Positions 24,202-31,833 of a stretch of DNA of 33,758 bases are shown piece by piece. Both the position numbers and the translations under genes were made by a program. The notes under the pieces were generated by a model. The model made no database searches. It worked only from the letters and a program-made list of their open reading frames with translations, and was not told the origin of the DNA. The DNA comes from Acidobacteriota bacterium. GTDB lineage: Bacteria; Acidobacteriota; Blastocatellia; Pyrinomonadales; Pyrinomonadaceae. Each line of letters begins with the position of its first letter. Positions within the stretch are counted from its first letter, which is position 1. Where the stretch lies: the NCBI GenBank assembly GCA_003222845.1, contig QHXG01000245.1, positions 1-33,758 on the forward strand, in the 5' to 3' direction.

Positions 24202-25857
24202 TTAGTTATCATCTGGAGTTACATCACGATAGATCGAAAGTTCAGTAACCAAATCCTGATATGCTTTGCGCTTCTCAAGCGCGCTACCGGGCCGCGCGCA
24301 TATTGAAAATGCCGCGTTACGGTTGATCGCCACGGGACAATAATGCTGCGAAACCCACGCTCGCAATGGATGCTCAGGTCCCAATCGGGCGGGCGCTGGA
24401 CCAGTAGTCTTTTCGCCGATCACGTCATTCATTAGAATCACGAGATCTGGTGGATTACGTTCGAGGTCATTGATGGCTTTAGTTGTCAGTTCCCCTGCCA
24501 ATGGGCCACCCGCTGCGTCCTGGATAAAGAAGAAGCCCACGGGCGGTCGCCGATTAGTGAGGAAGTAGAAGCTCGGCTCACTGCCAAACACGTACAACGT
24601 CTCATTGGGAGCCAGAAATTTTTTGATCTCGTTCGCCAATTCTTCGCTGGCTGCATAAACATTACCATATTCTCGTTTTGACCATTGCTGCGGACTCATA
24701 CTGTAAACCCACAGTTCTGACTGCAAGATGAACAGCAAAGCGATCACGGCGAACGCTTGGGGCAGCCACGCGGCGAACTGCTCTCTGATAACGTGAGTTA
24801 GCTGGATCATCGCCCAACTCGCCCCAACTGCGAACAATGGCAGCCAAAGCTGATAATAATGGCTATAGAATCTCCCCGAGATTCCGATCGTGACTTGCGT
24901 TGCGACAGCGTATGCGATTAACAAAACCCAGGGTCGCCGCGATCCTTTAAACCACGCAATGATTCCGCCGACTAGCGTCAGAAAGATCAGAGGAGAAATG
25001 ACCTGCAACTGGGTTGGATAAAGGTGCCTTCCGAGTGAGGACAATAAATTAATGAATACGTTGCCGGAATAATAACGTGGATAGACAAACATCGTCGTGT
25101 ACAGAATCTGAAACCGGCCCGTCACTGAAAAATAGGCGAAGAATGCGGCCCACGCAGCGGCGCCTACAGTGGCGATAATCAAGAATTCTCTGACAGCCTG
25201 CTTGCGCCTCTTCGGGGAGAGTTCAGGGGGGTAGGCCACAAGGGCGATGGCAAAACAGATTCCGTAAATCGCGCACTGAGGTTTATAGAACGAGGCTAAC
25301 GCTAAGACGCACCCAATCGCGATAGACCAGGGAATATAGGACTTGTCAGAAGCATTATCTGAGCGTGGTTGGCGCAACAAGAGCGCGAAGGTCCAGATAA
25401 TTGGTCCATTCATGAAGGCTTCTAGATTGGGTTGATTAGCCTGAAGATCGAGATCGCCCGAAATGACCGTCCAGAAGACAGCGGCCCATAATCCGGCGGT
25501 GCGGCCCATTCCACTGCTTGACGCCGCCACATACACACCTAATAAGGTGATGATTGAAAGGGCTACATTCAGCGCATAGATCGAACCTCTGCCATAGCCG
25601 AATAAATCCTGGGCGATAACATTGGCAATATGAACCGCCGGCGGTTTATTCTCCCAGACTTCCGAATAGTAATGACGACCCGCGCGCATCTCGTTGGCGA
25701 TCACCGCCGCCGTCGTGATGTCATGTTCAACCGGCTCGTCATAAGTATGAAGACGCGCGACAAAGATGAAACACGAAAGTCCTAAGAGGAACAGGAGGAC
25801 GAATCGTTTGCTCGCCGATCGTTGAGGAGAGGAGCCAATCTCGATTTGATCACTCAT
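24202..25857 (-). CDS. GT39/PMT-like polytopic glycosyltransferase
   Basis: A 551-residue membrane protein. First helix about 18-34, then a loop Y-D-E-P-V-E-H-D-I-T-T-A-A (D46) and Y-S-E-V-W-E-N-K-P-P-A-V-H, the K-P-P element typical of GT39-type first loops. A further acidic D-L-D-L-Q-A-N-Q-P-N-L-E-A-F lies around 130-145. About ten hydrophobic segments reach residue 390. The soluble C-terminal domain (about 395-551) has V-F-G-S-E-P-S-F-Y-F-L-T-N-R-R-P-P, a Rossmann-like pattern seen in related enzymes. It likely transfers polyprenyl-phosphate-linked sugar at the outer membrane face of the cytoplasmic membrane. The downstream methyltransferase suggests a shared pathway. Confidence 0.84.
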   Translation of the reverse strand: MSDQIEIGSSPQRSASKRFVLLFLLGLSCFIFVARLHTYDEPVEHDITTAAVIANEMRAGRHYYSEVWENKPPAVHIANVIAQDLFGYGRGSIYALNVALSIITLLGVYVAASSSGMGRTAGLWAAVFWTVISGDLDLQANQPNLEAFMNGPIIWTFALLLRQPRSDNASDKSYIPWSIAIGCVLALASFYKPQCAIYGICFAIALVAYPPELSPKRRKQAVREFLIIATVGAAAWAAFFAYFSVTGRFQILYTTMFVYPRYYSGNVFINLLSSLGRHLYPTQLQVISPLIFLTLVGGIIAWFKGSRRPWVLLIAYAVATQVTIGISGRFYSHYYQLWLPLFAVGASWAMIQLTHVIREQFAAWLPQAFAVIALLFILQSELWVYSMSPQQWSKREYGNVYAASEELANEIKKFLAPNETLYVFGSEPSFYFLTNRRPPVGFFFIQDAAGGPLAGELTTKAINDLERNPPDLVILMNDVIGEKTTGPAPARLGPEHPLRAWVSQHYCPVAINRNAAFSICARPGSALEKRKAYQDLVTELSIYRDVTPDDN

Positions 25858-26082
25858 TCGTGAGTTGGATTCAGCGGTGGAACTCTATGCTTTTGAAGTT
25901 AGACCTGTCATCGGATAACACATTGTAAGAGCCGCCAAAACTCTGGTCAATGCACAAGTGGCGACGATCTGCAGTTTGGGCGATTCGTAACGCGCACTCC
26001 AATTTCGCTAGCGTAATCTTCTCTGAGGGACTAACTAATTCTCAGTTGTACCTCTAAGAACGTTATTAGCTCTAGCAATGAC

Positions 26083-27678
26083 TCAGAATGATGTACGGCG
26101 ATAAACGCGTATGCCGGTCATAAAATCAACTTGGAAGCGAGTATCGGGCAACGGAAAGTTGGCCTCAAGATGGTATTTGTCGCTTCCTCGAATAAGCTCG
26201 TCGAAAAGCATGAAGGTCTCGGGCGATGGTGGGTCGTAATTGTACCAGTTGTTGTTGTGATTGGGGTCCCAAGACCAATTCTTAAGATAAGGCGAGCGGA
26301 GCGCTTGTTCCATGATTCCGTAGGACAACGAACTCATAATGATAACGTCCGGCTGCTCGAGCGGCGACACCATTTTTAATTTCGATTCGTCAACCCAGGG
26401 ATACTCCCAACCCAGAATGATGGGCGGACTGTCTCCCGCTAAAGCGACGGTGCTGCCTGGTTGAATATGAGCATTGAGCCATTTAGAGGCTTCGGTTCGG
26501 GGATCCGCAAAACGCGCATGAATTCCCTGACCGCAGGCCCATCCTGACACCACCAGAATGATTGCGGCGAACCCTAAGCCGGTCATACGCAACAATAGCG
26601 ACGGACGCTTCACCAAAGCCATGCAAGCGTGGGCAGCGTAAATGCACATGAGCGGCGCCAGGGTTGCAATGTAGCGGGGCAAAACGTGGTGACGAAGAAA
26701 CCAGTAGTACAAGACAATGAAGCCGAGAATGGCGAGGTGGTGAAAGCGGTTCCGTCTGCCGGGCAGCAACACGCCAACGAAGAAAGCGATCAACACCGGC
26801 ACAGTCACAGTCATCGCTGTAATGCGCCACCAGATACCCGGCACTTGGTTCCACGGGACCATGCCGCGGTCGTACCATAAGAACTTTTCTTGTTTCCAAA
26901 AGGCCAGAAATCCTGAGAAATTGAGAACTATGTGCGGACTTGTGACCGCGAATACCACAAAGGCTATTTCGCCACAGATGGCGAGTCGTATGATCCAGCG
27001 CCGGGTGGTCTTAGCGGCCGCACCACGGGCGCGCACGATGTCTATCACAGCTAGTACAACTATCGCGAAGAGAAAGAGTGCCGCAGTGATTTTTGTACCC
27101 AGCAGAAGTCCCGTGAGCACGCCGAGGATCAGAAAGTCTCGGTCTCGCCCCGATCGTACGGCGCGAAAGAGAGCGAGAAAGCATGTGAGGAGAAAGAAAC
27201 CTACGATGATATCTTGAGTCGCGAACGCACTGTTCATACAGTGCGTGAACGAGACGGCTGTGATCGCCGCCGCCAGCAGTGCTGTGTTCCTATCATAGAG
27301 ATCAAGGGCGAGCCAATAGACGAGTAGGAGGGCTGCCGTCCCGGCCAGCACCGAGATCGCGCGCATTCCCATTAGGCATACTATTTCCCAGTGAGCCGGT
27401 GTCACAATAGACTTCACCGGCAGGAGCAGCGTCGCCAGCAAGTAAGGCACCGTTGAACCGTGAGTGAATCCCGTATCGCTGCCATAGTTGCTTGGAAATT
27501 CGACGGCGTGCTGAAAGGTCTTTTTCTCGTCTGGGTGATAGCGTCCGGTATAAGGGAGTATTCCCGCGCCCCAAAATATCGTGGAAACTCTCAGCAGGAA
27601 TCCGAATATTATGATGAGAAGCAAAAGGCGCTTCTCGCTTCGTGAGAATTGACCTGCTTCTTGGTTTGGGCTGCGCAT
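26083..27678 (-). CDS. GT39/PMT-like polytopic glycosyltransferase
   Basis: A 531-residue membrane protein. First helix about 18-36, followed by L-P-Y-T-G-R-Y-H-P-D-E-K-K-T (D50/E51), then a region with G-F-T-H-G-S-T-V-P-Y-L-L-A-T, the first-loop arrangement of GT-C enzymes. F-T-H-C-M-N-S-A-F-A-T-Q-D is the second conserved acidic segment. About eleven hydrophobic stretches extend to residue 400. The C-terminal part includes S-K-W-L-N-A-H-I-Q-P-G-S-T-V-A and ends at an ordinary stop. Its 5' end overlaps an open frame carrying a degenerate copy of another GT-C gene's tail (27702-27794 and on). Function beyond sugar transfer cannot be assigned. Confidence 0.84.
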   Translation of the reverse strand: MRSPNQEAGQFSRSEKRLLLLIIIFGFLLRVSTIFWGAGILPYTGRYHPDEKKTFQHAVEFPSNYGSDTGFTHGSTVPYLLATLLLPVKSIVTPAHWEIVCLMGMRAISVLAGTAALLLVYWLALDLYDRNTALLAAAITAVSFTHCMNSAFATQDIIVGFFLLTCFLALFRAVRSGRDRDFLILGVLTGLLLGTKITAALFLFAIVVLAVIDIVRARGAAAKTTRRWIIRLAICGEIAFVVFAVTSPHIVLNFSGFLAFWKQEKFLWYDRGMVPWNQVPGIWWRITAMTVTVPVLIAFFVGVLLPGRRNRFHHLAILGFIVLYYWFLRHHVLPRYIATLAPLMCIYAAHACMALVKRPSLLLRMTGLGFAAIILVVSGWACGQGIHARFADPRTEASKWLNAHIQPGSTVALAGDSPPIILGWEYPWVDESKLKMVSPLEQPDVIIMSSLSYGIMEQALRSPYLKNWSWDPNHNNNWYNYDPPSPETFMLFDELIRGSDKYHLEANFPLPDTRFQVDFMTGIRVYRRTSF

Positions 27679-27701
27679 GTGCTTGGCTTCGAGCGGGCGC
27701 T

Positions 27702-27794
27702 TAGATCCTCGATGAATCCTGCCGTCAAGAGTAGCAGGATAACGGAGAATGCAGCGAGTGCGGTAGCCAGTCGGCGCGGTCCGTTGGACCGCAC
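27702..27794 (-). pseudogene. fragment resembling the C-terminal part of the adjacent GT-C gene
   Basis: Read leftward, this stretch encodes G-P-R-R-L-A-T-A-L-A-A-F-S-V-I-L then L-L-L-T-A-G-F. It aligns without gaps to G-P-R-R-L-V-V-A-L-S-G-V-S-V-I-M then L-A-L-T-A-G-F in the 523-residue GT-C protein next door, about 16 identities over 23 residues. The DNA also aligns (around 28130-28200). The similarity stops abruptly at I-E-D-L. It looks like the remains of a GT-C gene lost by deletion between the two current genes. A short independent peptide is less likely. Confidence 0.55.
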
Positions 27795-27959
27795 AATATT
27801 TTTTTCATTGAGAGTTTACCCGTAAGCCACGGGTGCGATTTTCAAAGCTCGGAGGATGCCTTCAGTTGACCGATCATATGCCTCTGAGTAAGTCCGTCCT
27901 TGAGGTACTACAAACGGAGGACTAATTGTAGGTGCCGTCACCAGCTTGGTCCAATCTGG

Positions 27960-29531
27960 TCAGCGCCAAACTAAACGCTGAGTTCGTCGTCGGCGCCAGC
28001 GTGCCGAACACAAACGTTTGAGCCACCTCATCCGTGGCAATAATCGCTCGACGAGGCCGGTCACGGCCAGCGCTCCCATGAGAGCTGCGCCGCCATGTAG
28101 AGTTGACAGATATCGCTGTTCTGCCCAGGAAAGGAATCCCGCCGTTAGCGCAAGCATGATCACGGAAACGCCACTCAGCGCCACCACTAACCGCCGGGGT
28201 CCGCGCAGCCACGGCAAACTCAAGAGGGCTATCAAAGTAATGATTAACGATCCCCGAATGAACGGCGTTTCCCACGCCAAAACTGGCCGAAGATAACCGT
28301 CGAAGATCAACCTGCGCGACATAATGGTGTAGGTTGCTTGATCCCGGGCGGCACGGTATTCGTTTACGGAAAACTCCCGGTCAAGATAATCCCACTGTTG
28401 GTCCCAAAGCGCGTTTGTAGCAAACTCAACTGGATGTTCGACCGTAGCAAACCACACCGCGCCTTGGTCGTCGCGGAAAGCGAATTCACCTTTGCTTTTT
28501 GCCCATTTGAAGAACAGCATCTCATAGGTAGTATTCAGACCACGCTCAACGAAGGCCACTGGGTGATGGAGAATGGCCTCGCGCGCTAGGGCGCTATAGA
28601 CTTCGTCTCGACGATTCAGATCGCTCGCATACTTGCGATCGATCAAGTAACCAGGTCCATCCTGCTCATACAGAACGAAGTCCAAATTCTCCGGCATCGT
28701 TTGATAGCGACGAATCGAATCTGAAATGAGCGCCTTGTCCTCAGCCAGCAAGGGACTCTCGAGATCGATCCAGCGGGCCGAAACGCCGAAAGCTTGAAAG
28801 GGACCAAGATTCGAGAGACCGAAGAATCCATGGACGACTTTGTTGCGCGCTGACCAACCGCCGAGCAGCAAGAGCGGGCCGGCGGCGGCGGCCACCAGCA
28901 ACCAAAGCAACTTGCGCCGTCCGAGCCGCCGTCCGGCCCACGCAATGGCGAGCAGCATCAGCGGCGTTAAGAACATACCTTGCGGACGAATAAGAACGGC
29001 GATGGCGGTAAGCACGCCGGCGGCCGCCGCGTGACGTGGTGTGGTTCGCAGAACCGCTAACGCAATCGCGCAGAGAGCCAAAGTGAAGAATGCCTGAAAG
29101 CTTCCTTCAGTTTGAAGGAAGTGCTCCCAATAGAGAATGTGCGGATGTACGACCACGAAGGCAAACGCCAGTGCCGCGGGCGGCCGAGACGGTCCGCCAA
29201 ATACGCCCGCAACATAAGCCACGGCGACGCCGGCGAGGAACGTAAGGATGCCGTTAACGATGTTAAGCGCCGCAAAGCTACCGGAGACGGTGAGTGTGAG
29301 CCAGACAATGAGCGGAAAACCCGGTGTCCGTTGCGCAAAAAGATCAAATTGCCCTTTTTGGAGCAGACCAAATGCACCAGTTAGGTAGCCCCAAGCGTCT
29401 TGTGTCGGAATGGGGTCGGGGAAACTACGGAAGAATTGGACGCGGAGCCACAGACCGCAAACAAGGCCCCCTCCAGCCAGGAGGCCGGCGAGTATGGCAA
29501 TCCATGGAACTCGCAGATCCCTTTTCTTCAA
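27960..29531 (-). CDS. GT39/PMT-like polytopic glycosyltransferase
   Basis: A 523-residue membrane protein. First helix about 10-30; the loop F-P-D-P-I-P-T-Q-D-A-W-G-Y (D45) is followed by F-A-Q-R-T-P-G-F-P-L-I-V-W, the R-T-P-G-F-P element often seen in PMT_2 proteins with polyprenyl donors. Y-W-E-H-F-L-Q-T-E-G-S-F-Q-A provides the later acidic residue. About eight helices reach residue 240. A soluble loop of about 170 residues contains D-L-E-S-P-L-L-A-E-D, and then three more helices precede an Arg-rich tail (R-W-R-R-R-R-T-Q-R). The loop between helices is larger than in the neighbours. It is flanked upstream by a GT2 gene on the same strand, a natural donor-making partner. Confidence 0.82.
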   Translation of the reverse strand: MKKRDLRVPWIAILAGLLAGGGLVCGLWLRVQFFRSFPDPIPTQDAWGYLTGAFGLLQKGQFDLFAQRTPGFPLIVWLTLTVSGSFAALNIVNGILTFLAGVAVAYVAGVFGGPSRPPAALAFAFVVVHPHILYWEHFLQTEGSFQAFFTLALCAIALAVLRTTPRHAAAAGVLTAIAVLIRPQGMFLTPLMLLAIAWAGRRLGRRKLLWLLVAAAAGPLLLLGGWSARNKVVHGFFGLSNLGPFQAFGVSARWIDLESPLLAEDKALISDSIRRYQTMPENLDFVLYEQDGPGYLIDRKYASDLNRRDEVYSALAREAILHHPVAFVERGLNTTYEMLFFKWAKSKGEFAFRDDQGAVWFATVEHPVEFATNALWDQQWDYLDREFSVNEYRAARDQATYTIMSRRLIFDGYLRPVLAWETPFIRGSLIITLIALLSLPWLRGPRRLVVALSGVSVIMLALTAGFLSWAEQRYLSTLHGGAALMGALAVTGLVERLLPRMRWLKRLCSARWRRRRTQRLVWR

Positions 29532-29579
29532 GGGCGTGCCTTTATCTTTCGCGCGGTTGATGAAAAGTGGGGGAAAAGG

Positions 29580-29711
29580 ATGTCATTTACTCCTTTGTTC
29601 ATCGCCAGTCTTATCGCAATTAGTTTCTTTAGTACGCTCACGCCAATGGTCAGGAGTTGGGTAAACGTCTTGGAGACTGCCCGCGATATGCTGCATAGAA
29701 CTGAACCTTAA
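29580..29711 (+). CDS. possible 43-residue single-span membrane peptide
   Basis: ATG 29580 is preceded by a purine-rich GGGGGAAAAGG run that ends at the start codon, so the ribosome site is imperfect. The product begins M-S-F-T-P-L-F-I-A-S-L-I-A-I-S, giving one hydrophobic segment, then a charged helix-like tail (V-R-S-W-V-N-V-L-E-T-A-R-D-M). It lies in the 251-base gap between two leftward genes and points the other way. No family is recognised. It may be a chance frame. Confidence 0.25.
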   Translation: MSFTPLFIASLIAISFFSTLTPMVRSWVNVLETARDMLHRTEP

Positions 29712-29782
29712 ATCCAAGATATTACGATCTCAAGGTCCGAAGTTAAACGTTCAACTATTAGATTTTTTGGCGACTCTCCGTC

Positions 29783-30745
29783 TCATTGTTTGCGGTTATC
29801 TCTGTGCTCCCCTATCAAAGCTTGCAAGTGGTAGTTAAGCTCCTGAAAACGTCGCGTGATGGTATGCAGGATCAACCCTACCATGACCAAAAGCATTCCA
29901 GAGATAACTAGTCCAACGGCTAAGATGGCTGAAGGTACATGGCTAATGAAGCGGGTCTCAATGAATTCAAACACAACGATGAGACCGGGAACGAAGCCCG
30001 CAGCGATTACAATCAAGCCCATCGCACCAAAGAAAGTTAGAGGTTTATAATCACGAAAAAGCGCCAGAATCGTATGGATGATTCGCATACCATCTCTGAC
30101 GAGACGAATCTTCGAGCTGCTTCCCGTGGGGCGCTCGCTTAGGTCTATAGGAACTTCCACGATCCGATAACCTCGTTCGAGCGCCTTAATCGTCAACTCT
30201 GTCTCAATCTCAAAGCCTCCGCCGAATAATGGAAGGCTCTTGACGAGCTTCCGATTGAAAGCGCGGTAACCGGATAGGATGTCAGTTAGTCTAACCTTAA
30301 AAATGGAATTCAAAGCGGATAAGAACAGCTTATTCCCAAAACGATTTAGAAACTTAAACTGACTTTGAGATTGACCATGCAATCTCGAGCCGACAGCCAT
30401 ATCGGCTTGATTATTAATGATTGGCGCGATCAGGCTATGGACTGATGCGGCGGGGTACGTTCCGTCACCGTCCACCATTACATAAATGTCAGCCTCAACA
30501 TGCTGGAACATGAACCGAACAACATAGCCCTTGCCTTGTTGTCCCACTGGCAAAACGATGGCGCCCGCCCGCTCAGCTTCTGCGGCGGTGCGGTCGGTGG
30601 AGTTGTTATCAAAGACGTAGATCTCTGCGTCGGGTAACTCAGCCCGAAACCGACCTACCACGTCGGCTATGGTTAACTCTTCGTTATAGCAAGGGATAAG
30701 AACCGCCGTTCTGGCCCTTGCGAGTATCCTATCGCTCGATTCCAT
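29783..30745 (-). CDS. GT2 polyprenyl-phosphate glycosyltransferase with two C-terminal TM helices
   Basis: A 320-residue enzyme of the GtrB/DPM-like GT2 class. Motifs: L-I-P-C-Y-N-E-E near 16-23, V-F-D-N-N-S-T-D-R-T near 44-53, the metal-binding V-D-G-D-G-T-Y near 91-97, G-S-R-L near 119-122, and D-I-L-S-G-Y-R-A-F-N near 155-164, with E-I-E-T-E-L near 179-184. Two transmembrane helices follow (about 237-260 and 271-294) and a short charged tail. It should load a sugar onto undecaprenyl phosphate on the cytosolic face, supplying the GT-C transferases encoded downstream on the same strand. It differs from the Dpm1-like protein at 7249 by these helices, so the window has two distinct donor-making enzymes. 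The gene is divergent from a methyltransferase gene. Confidence 0.9.
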   Translation of the reverse strand: MESSDRILARARTAVLIPCYNEELTIADVVGRFRAELPDAEIYVFDNNSTDRTAAEAERAGAIVLPVGQQGKGYVVRFMFQHVEADIYVMVDGDGTYPAASVHSLIAPIINNQADMAVGSRLHGQSQSQFKFLNRFGNKLFLSALNSIFKVRLTDILSGYRAFNRKLVKSLPLFGGGFEIETELTIKALERGYRIVEVPIDLSERPTGSSSKIRLVRDGMRIIHTILALFRDYKPLTFFGAMGLIVIAAGFVPGLIVVFEFIETRFISHVPSAILAVGLVISGMLLVMVGLILHTITRRFQELNYHLQALIGEHRDNRKQ

Positions 30746-30857
30746 TTGAAATTGATCCGTTGACGGGTGTCAGGTTCGTACTAAATGACCGGTAGAGTAC
30801 GGCAAAATCATAACGAGGTAAAGATATGAAATTGTCGATAATGATGTTGCTGCGGGC

Positions 30858-30885
30858 TTGGTCAGACAATACTCTTGTTTATGAT
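30858..30885 (+). promoter_or_regulatory. weak promoter candidate in the divergent gap
   Basis: TTGGTC (30858-30863), 16-base spacer, TATGAT (30880-30885). The -10 match is good and the -35 moderate. It would serve the rightward methyltransferase gene about 100 bases downstream. Confidence 0.35.
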
Positions 30886-30993
30886 AGGATTCTTCCTTCA
30901 AACTAAAGTTAGCTCGCTTTAAAGAATCTGATTTTGCCAAGACCCGATCGAGGGATCGCCCTGATTATCGGTACGAAAAGGCAAGCTGAACGA

Positions 30994-31710
30994 ATGAACG
31001 CAGACAGTATCACCATTTCTGATTTGGAAATCATGTCCAATGCGAACAACTATCGGAATTGGATGTATCGCCAAATTGCGCCGTTCATCGGTCAAAGGGT
31101 CCTTGAAATTGGAGCGGGCATCGGAAATTTCACTGAATTACTGCTGGATCGCGAGTTAGTCGTAGCTACGGACAAATATGGTCCATGCATCGACTACCTC
31201 AGCGCGCGACTTGGCGAACAGCTCAACGCAATGCCAATTCAGGTCGATATTGCTGAGTTAGGTGGTCGGATTGATCAGCAGTTCATTGAGTATGGATTTG
31301 ACACGCTGATTTGCCTTAATGTGCTTGAACACGTCGAAGACGATCTGCGTGCCTTGTCAAACATGCATCGAGCACTTAAGCCGGGAGGCCGCCTCATTCT
31401 TTTGGTGCCGGCATTTCAATTCTTATTTGGCACTGTCGATCGTTCGCTTGAGCATTACCGGCGATATACCAGGAAGACGCTGGCGCCGAAGCTAACGCAA
31501 GCAGGCTTTCGGATCGAGAAAACATTCTACATGAATGTGATCGGGATAGCCGGATGGTTCCTTAATAATCGAATAACAAAGCGACGTGAAGAGTCAAAAG
31601 AGCAAATCAAGTTCTTCGATCAACACATCGCGCCTTGGGCCGAACGCATTGAGAGACTCTTACCGCCGCCGATTGGCCTATCGCTGATTGCAATTGGAAT
31701 AAAGGATTGA
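30994..31710 (+). CDS. class I SAM-dependent methyltransferase
   Basis: A 238-residue enzyme from ATG 30994. The frame is open to TTG 30934, but the added residues do not resemble the family and no ribosome site is seen there. Motif I is R-V-L-E-I-G-A-G-I-G-N-F near 35-46; an acidic end of beta 2 follows (V-V-A-T-D-K-Y-G near 56-63). Then D-T-L-I-C-L-N-V-L-E-H-V-E-D-D (103-117) and L-K-P-G-G-R-L-I-L-L-V-P (128-139) are typical Methyltransf_11/23 motifs. H-Y-R-R-Y-T-R-K-T-L (154-163) is characteristic of methyltransferases found beside GT2 genes in polysaccharide clusters. It is divergent from the GT2 at 29783-30745, a common pairing. The acceptor may be a sugar or a lipid-linked glycan; it is not determined. 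Confidence 0.87.
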   Translation: MNADSITISDLEIMSNANNYRNWMYRQIAPFIGQRVLEIGAGIGNFTELLLDRELVVATDKYGPCIDYLSARLGEQLNAMPIQVDIAELGGRIDQQFIEYGFDTLICLNVLEHVEDDLRALSNMHRALKPGGRLILLVPAFQFLFGTVDRSLEHYRRYTRKTLAPKLTQAGFRIEKTFYMNVIGIAGWFLNNRITKRREESKEQIKFFDQHIAPWAERIERLLPPPIGLSLIAIGIKD

Positions 31711-31833
31711 TTATTCAAGGTCGCGGCAGCCTAACTGGATGGGCTCATTGTTTAATTCGAAATTTAAGTACGACTCTGCGAAGGTTGATTCTTCGTTGTG
31801 GGAAGGGATAAAGATTGCCATGTGTTCTTTCTT

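Noticed and set aside
27922-28275. 117-residue leftward frame overlapping the end of the GT-C gene
   Set aside because: Out-of-frame shadow; the GT-C frame has intact hydrophobic segments through the same bases.
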